DNA of 16,434 nt, from the NCBI GenBank assembly GCA_900128585.1, contig LT642487.1, positions 1-16,434 on the forward strand, in the 5' to 3' direction. Under the pieces are notes generated by a model. The model ran no database searches, was not told the DNA's origin, and saw nothing but the letters and a program-made list of their open reading frames with translations. This stretch comes from Stramenopiles sp. TOSAG23-3 (taxonomy: Eukaryota > Sar). The position numbers and the translations under genes were made by a program. Of the stretch, positions 13,623 through 16,434 are shown one piece after another. Position 1 is the stretch's first letter, and every line of letters begins with the position of its first letter.

Positions 13623-14906
13623 TTAATCTGCGACTTTCTCCTCCTCCATAATTTCGACCTGCTTTTCAATCTCTGCAGCTTTTGATTTTGCTTCTCGTTC
13701 TTCTCGTTCATGTTGTTCTATCTCTTTGCTTCGACTTTCATCAGGTAAGCCTTCGACTTCTGCATCCTGTTTCACCGATGCAATCATTTTTTTCTTCATT
13801 ATAGTCGACATTCTTGCTTTATTTCTCCATTTGTTTGCCAAAGTTTGTAACTTCAACTTCTTTATGTCTACTAGCAACCCCATTCTTGCGAGCGATTTGT
13901 TGCGAAACTGATCGGCTTCGGAGCCAGGCTTCGCCGCAGGCCTATACTTCTCAAATATTTTATCGTACATAGGATCATCGTTCGATTCTAACAATTTCTG
14001 TATGGCACGCTCTTCTGACAGAAACGTCAAACCGGTACTCGGAAGCCATGATGTGCGATTTACTTCTACGTGACTATCAAGCCTGTCAATCTCTTCCATT
14101 GCATACTTCGCATCGTTTAAGTTATTTGACGCTGTTTCACCGTTGTACTCCCCCCACTCGCTGTAAACCTTGCGCATGTCAACAGTGCTAGAGGAAGCGT
14201 TTTTGTTGGTGTCGGTAATTTTTTTATTTGTGTTCGCTATGGAGCGTTGACTTAGCATTCTCCTAATTGCGAAAGGCTCACCTATTTGTACTGCAGATTC
14301 CAAACGTTTCATCGTTTTTTCTTTAAATAATTCTCTTGATGATTTCCCTAATTCAACGGCTAATATGGACGATTGGGGTTCTAACGAATAATTGTCTTCT
14401 GGCAATTGCAGTCCGTATATATTTTTGCGCTGAAGTTTCTTTTTTTTGCCTTCATCATAATAACATAAACGCGGAGCTTTGGACACACTAAGACTTTTTA
14501 CATGAAATTCTTTATTTCTAGACCTGTACAGATATGGTTTTGCGATTTCTTCCATTCTTGGAGAAAGCAGGCCTTTTAGTAACCTACTTTTAGACCCGAC
14601 TTGTGATGCGGATGGTCTCTCTATAGATTTCTCGGACTTTCTAATGGGAGAAGTAACGTCGTCCTGAACTGAGCTGGGTAATAGAGGCTGCTCTAAACTA
14701 TAGCTGGCCATATTGACAAATGCGGGTGGGCTAAAAATAAGCTTTTTGTCCGGTGGTTTGTGCTTTCTGTAAATGAAAGTAGACTTTCTTGGCGAGGGTT
14801 TTCTATTGAGTTTTTGATCAGGGCCAGGCTTGAAAGGTACAGCCCGCACGTTCTTGGTTAAGCCTGAGTCAGTGCGAGACATAACTGAACTACTGTTCTG
14901 ATACAT
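13623..14906 (-). CDS. Unrecognised basic, Ser/Pro-rich protein with C-terminal coiled coil
   Basis: I do not recognise this 427-residue hydrophilic protein. Residues 1-120 are rich in Ser, Pro, Lys and Arg and probably disordered, with SP sites at Ser38 (SPRK), Ser59, Ser86 (SPIR) and Ser115 (SPRM); the first two named in full fit S/T-P-x-K/R, as used by cyclin-dependent kinases. A Lys-rich cluster GKKKKLQRK (153-161) could be a nuclear signal. The middle (about 175-345) holds predicted helices, including MYDKIFEKYRPAA (313-325) and ARMGLLVDIKKLKLQTLANKWRNKAR (340-365). The last 35 residues are strongly charged (EIEQHEREEREAKSK and EKQVEIMEEEK) and should form a coiled coil. There are no membrane segments, signal peptide or enzyme motifs. 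The sustained frame and structured composition support a real gene; a structural or scaffolding role is only a guess. The start is the first ATG of the frame. Confidence 0.75.
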   Translation of the reverse strand: MYQNSSSVMSRTDSGLTKNVRAVPFKPGPDQKLNRKPSPRKSTFIYRKHKPPDKKLIFSPPAFVNMASYSLEQPLLPSSVQDDVTSPIRKSEKSIERPSASQVGSKSRLLKGLLSPRMEEIAKPYLYRSRNKEFHVKSLSVSKAPRLCYYDEGKKKKLQRKNIYGLQLPEDNYSLEPQSSILAVELGKSSRELFKEKTMKRLESAVQIGEPFAIRRMLSQRSIANTNKKITDTNKNASSSTVDMRKVYSEWGEYNGETASNNLNDAKYAMEEIDRLDSHVEVNRTSWLPSTGLTFLSEERAIQKLLESNDDPMYDKIFEKYRPAAKPGSEADQFRNKSLARMGLLVDIKKLKLQTLANKWRNKARMSTIMKKKMIASVKQDAEVEGLPDESRSKEIEQHEREEREAKSKAAEIEKQVEIMEEEKVAD

Positions 14907-15177
14907 TTTTCAAAATATCTAGACGTCCATATGCAATAACTTCGATTAAGAGCAGACTATTTGCTTCTTGTATTGGCATCTTGTTTTGTTTCTTTTTATA
15001 ACAGATGATAGGCCTGCAAATTTTAAGTGACCTCAAGTGTTGAAAAGCCTCCGATGATTTTTTTGCTGCATTGCAGTTTTGTTCTTCAAAAAAGACCCAA
15101 CAACGAGCAGCCAGGAGACAAGAGAGAATGTTGTACATGTCACCGTATTCATACTACAAGAACGGTTGCCTTAAGTA

Positions 15178-15198
15178 ATACCGGTACGGTACTGTACC
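15178..15198. repeat. ACCGGTACGGTACTGTACC palindrome cluster
   Basis: Overlapping ACCGGT, GGTAC and GTACNGTAC units are arranged like those at 5453-5472 and 11991-12009. It lies about 270 bases upstream of the coiled-coil gene's ATG on the minus strand. Confidence 0.6.
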
Positions 15199-15404
15199 CT
15201 TATTATTAATACATTTCCTTGTCTGTGGCCTGTACCTGGTTAAATTATATAGTAGTATACCTACGTACGTACCGTAGTCGTCTAATAACTGCACCGGTAA
15301 ACTAAAACTGATCAAATCGAAGGATGCGGTTAGAAGACTTATCTTCTTGGAAATTTAAATACAGTATAATGTCAGTAGTACGTAGACAAATATTTGTGTG
15401 CTAG

Positions 15405-15418
15405 CCTCGTATACGAGG
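15405..15418. promoter_or_regulatory. Perfect 14-bp palindrome with TACGAGGA motif
   Basis: CCTCGTATACGAGG is fully self-complementary, and its right half begins the TACGAGGA octamer found at four other spacer positions (1780, 12020 reversed, 15638, 15847). A dimeric transcription factor site is plausible; there is no direct evidence. Confidence 0.35.
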
Positions 15419-16113
15419 AGTACAGGCGACACTTTCCCATTTTGTTCCTGTTATTATTTTTTACATTATTAAATATTATTATTCTTTGTAGTTATTTCTA
15501 TACTGTCAATTATTACGAAGACTCGCACGAGAGTACGTTAGAGGCCGCGCACGACTCAGGAGAAAAAAATAACTGCTGTGAAGTGTCTCAAATACTGGTA
15601 ATTAACCTATACTGTACTACAATATTTTATACCGGTCTACGAGGAGGAGTCAACCATCTATAAAAACAATCACATGAGAGCTCAGGGCTCAGGATCGATC
15701 CATGACATTTCTCAACTTATCTGATACAAATAGACTTGGCCACTGCAAGGGGATAACATATGCACAGAGCACAGCATAGAACAGAGAATTTCAGGATTGG
15801 AAACTATTGGTACTGTACATTATTATACTTATTATTGTACATTATATACGAGGATCGTCTTGTCGTCTGAAAAATATAAATGCTCCTCCCCTAAAATTAT
15901 TATTGTTACATTATTTAAAAATTTAAGCAGGGGAATAGAAGATGCAAGCAATAACAAACAACAAGAGACAAACCACGAATGAACAGGTAGTCAAATACAA
16001 AAGAAATACACGCAGTTATATAAATAAAATAAATTTCCATTTTGATGCAAAGGCAAGGCACAAGATCCGTTCCAAACCATTACACTCGCTAGGTTGTAAC
16101 TTGAAACAGGAAG

Positions 16114-16434
16114 ATGGAGAAAACGCTCCCTCAGCGCCTTCCTCCAACGGCCACGGCCAAACGGGCAGAAGAGGGCGTACTCCAGGTAATGCAAATGTGC
16201 AGTTTTATGGGTACTTGTTCGAAATTGTTTTTGAAGAGAAAGGCATATGCGTTCAAACAATGGCACAGGAACACATATCTTCAAACACTAGTCGATAGAG
16301 AAAAACAGCGGAACGTGCAGCGCCAGCTCGAATCTTTTATCCTTTACGTCTGCCAAGAAGTAAGGGACGTACTGGAATCGGATAGGTGCTCGTTGTGGAT
16401 GTTAGACGATGGCAAGCTCTATGCGCAGCAGCCG
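16114..16434 (+). CDS. GAF-domain protein, 5' part (runs off the right edge)
   Basis: An open frame starts with ATG at 16114-16116, just after an in-frame stop at 16102-16104, and continues for 107 codons to the window end without a stop. The end of the fragment, LESFILYVCQEVRDVLESDR (72-91) followed by CSLWMLDDGKLYA, is the start of a GAF domain: the first helix, then the first strand with the common DRCSLWLxD pattern. Residues 1-71 are basic and helical (KLFLKRKAYAFKQWHRNTYL, then VDREKQRNVQRQ), probably a coiled-coil lead-in. GAF domains bind cyclic nucleotides or other small ligands in phosphodiesterases, nucleotide cyclases and sensor kinases; which effector follows cannot be known here. 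The ATG has A at -3 (AAG) and G at +4. Confidence 0.8.
   Translation, partial: MEKTLPQRLPPTATAKRAEEGVLQVMQMCSFMGTCSKLFLKRKAYAFKQWHRNTYLQTLVDREKQRNVQRQLESFILYVCQEVRDVLESDRCSLWMLDDGKLYAQQP

Larger units (their letters stand above)
14907..16113. other. Divergent intergenic region upstream of the GAF-domain gene
   Basis: This 1.2-kb AT-rich spacer lies between two genes reading away from each other. It holds the ACCGGTACGGTACTGTACC cluster at 15179-15197, a TACGTACGTACCGTAG patch at about 15263-15278, the perfect 14-bp palindrome CCTCGTATACGAGG at 15405-15418, and three TACGAGGA motifs (15412, 15638, 15847). The open frame at 15394-15663 starts with TTG and is low in complexity. The minus-strand frame at 14890-15138 starts with ATG but overlaps the next gene's start by 17 bases without recognisable similarity. 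I call neither as a gene. No tRNA or other RNA gene is visible. Confidence 0.55.

Noticed and set aside
15394-15663. 89-codon plus-strand frame with a hydrophobic stretch
   Set aside because: The start is TTG, and the hydrophobic part comes from a T-rich tract rich in Phe, Leu and Ile codons; nothing else supports it.
15942-16298. 118-codon plus-strand frame overlapping the GAF gene
   Set aside because: It lies in another frame across the GAF coding region, which has a recognisable domain; it is a shadow.

Overview
This window looks like nuclear DNA from a unicellular eukaryote, most likely an alga or related protist. All eight coding regions are uninterrupted (no intron is needed to read any of them). 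They are fairly GC-balanced and are separated by AT-rich, microsatellite-rich spacers. The products are typically eukaryotic: cathepsin B, an APE1-type endonuclease with targeting extensions, and an Urb2/Npa2-like ribosome-biogenesis protein. The spacers repeatedly carry short palindromes built on GTAC and ACCGGT. I associate these with diatom and related stramenopile genomes, but that placement is recollection and inference, not proof.

Layout from left to right. Positions 1-268 are 3' flank containing the edge of a dispersed repeat. 269-1537 (-) encodes a four-TM pentameric ligand-gated ion channel subunit of the Cys-less Pro-loop kind. 1538-2650 is a divergent spacer. 2651-3418 (+) is a short-chain dehydrogenase in which the catalytic Tyr is Phe. 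3429-3880 is a previously unnamed MITE-like element with 45-bp terminal inverted repeats, followed by tandem copies of its end. 4032-5150 (-) is cathepsin B. 5594-6817 (-) is an APE1-like AP endonuclease with a likely mitochondrial/nuclear dual start and an internal PIP-box-like insertion. 7158-11597 (-) is a 1479-residue Urb2/Npa2-like protein. 11598-12330 is a divergent spacer with a stem-loop. 12331-13560 (+) is an unrecognised two-TM protein with ten ectodomain cysteines. 13623-14906 (-) is an unrecognised basic, phospho-site-rich protein with a C-terminal coiled coil. 14907-16113 is a divergent spacer. 16114-16434 (+) is the 5' end of a GAF-domain gene that runs off the window.

The genes do not form a pathway; this is ordinary eukaryotic gene order. 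The items most worth a second look are the protist pLGIC with no visible signal peptide, the two-TM Cys-rich protein with channel-like topology, the APE insertion, the Tyr-to-Phe dehydrogenase, and the inverted-repeat element, a second partial copy of which lies at the left edge of the window. Two gene starts (pLGIC and SDR) were set at the first ATG, because the longest open frames would begin at TTG.
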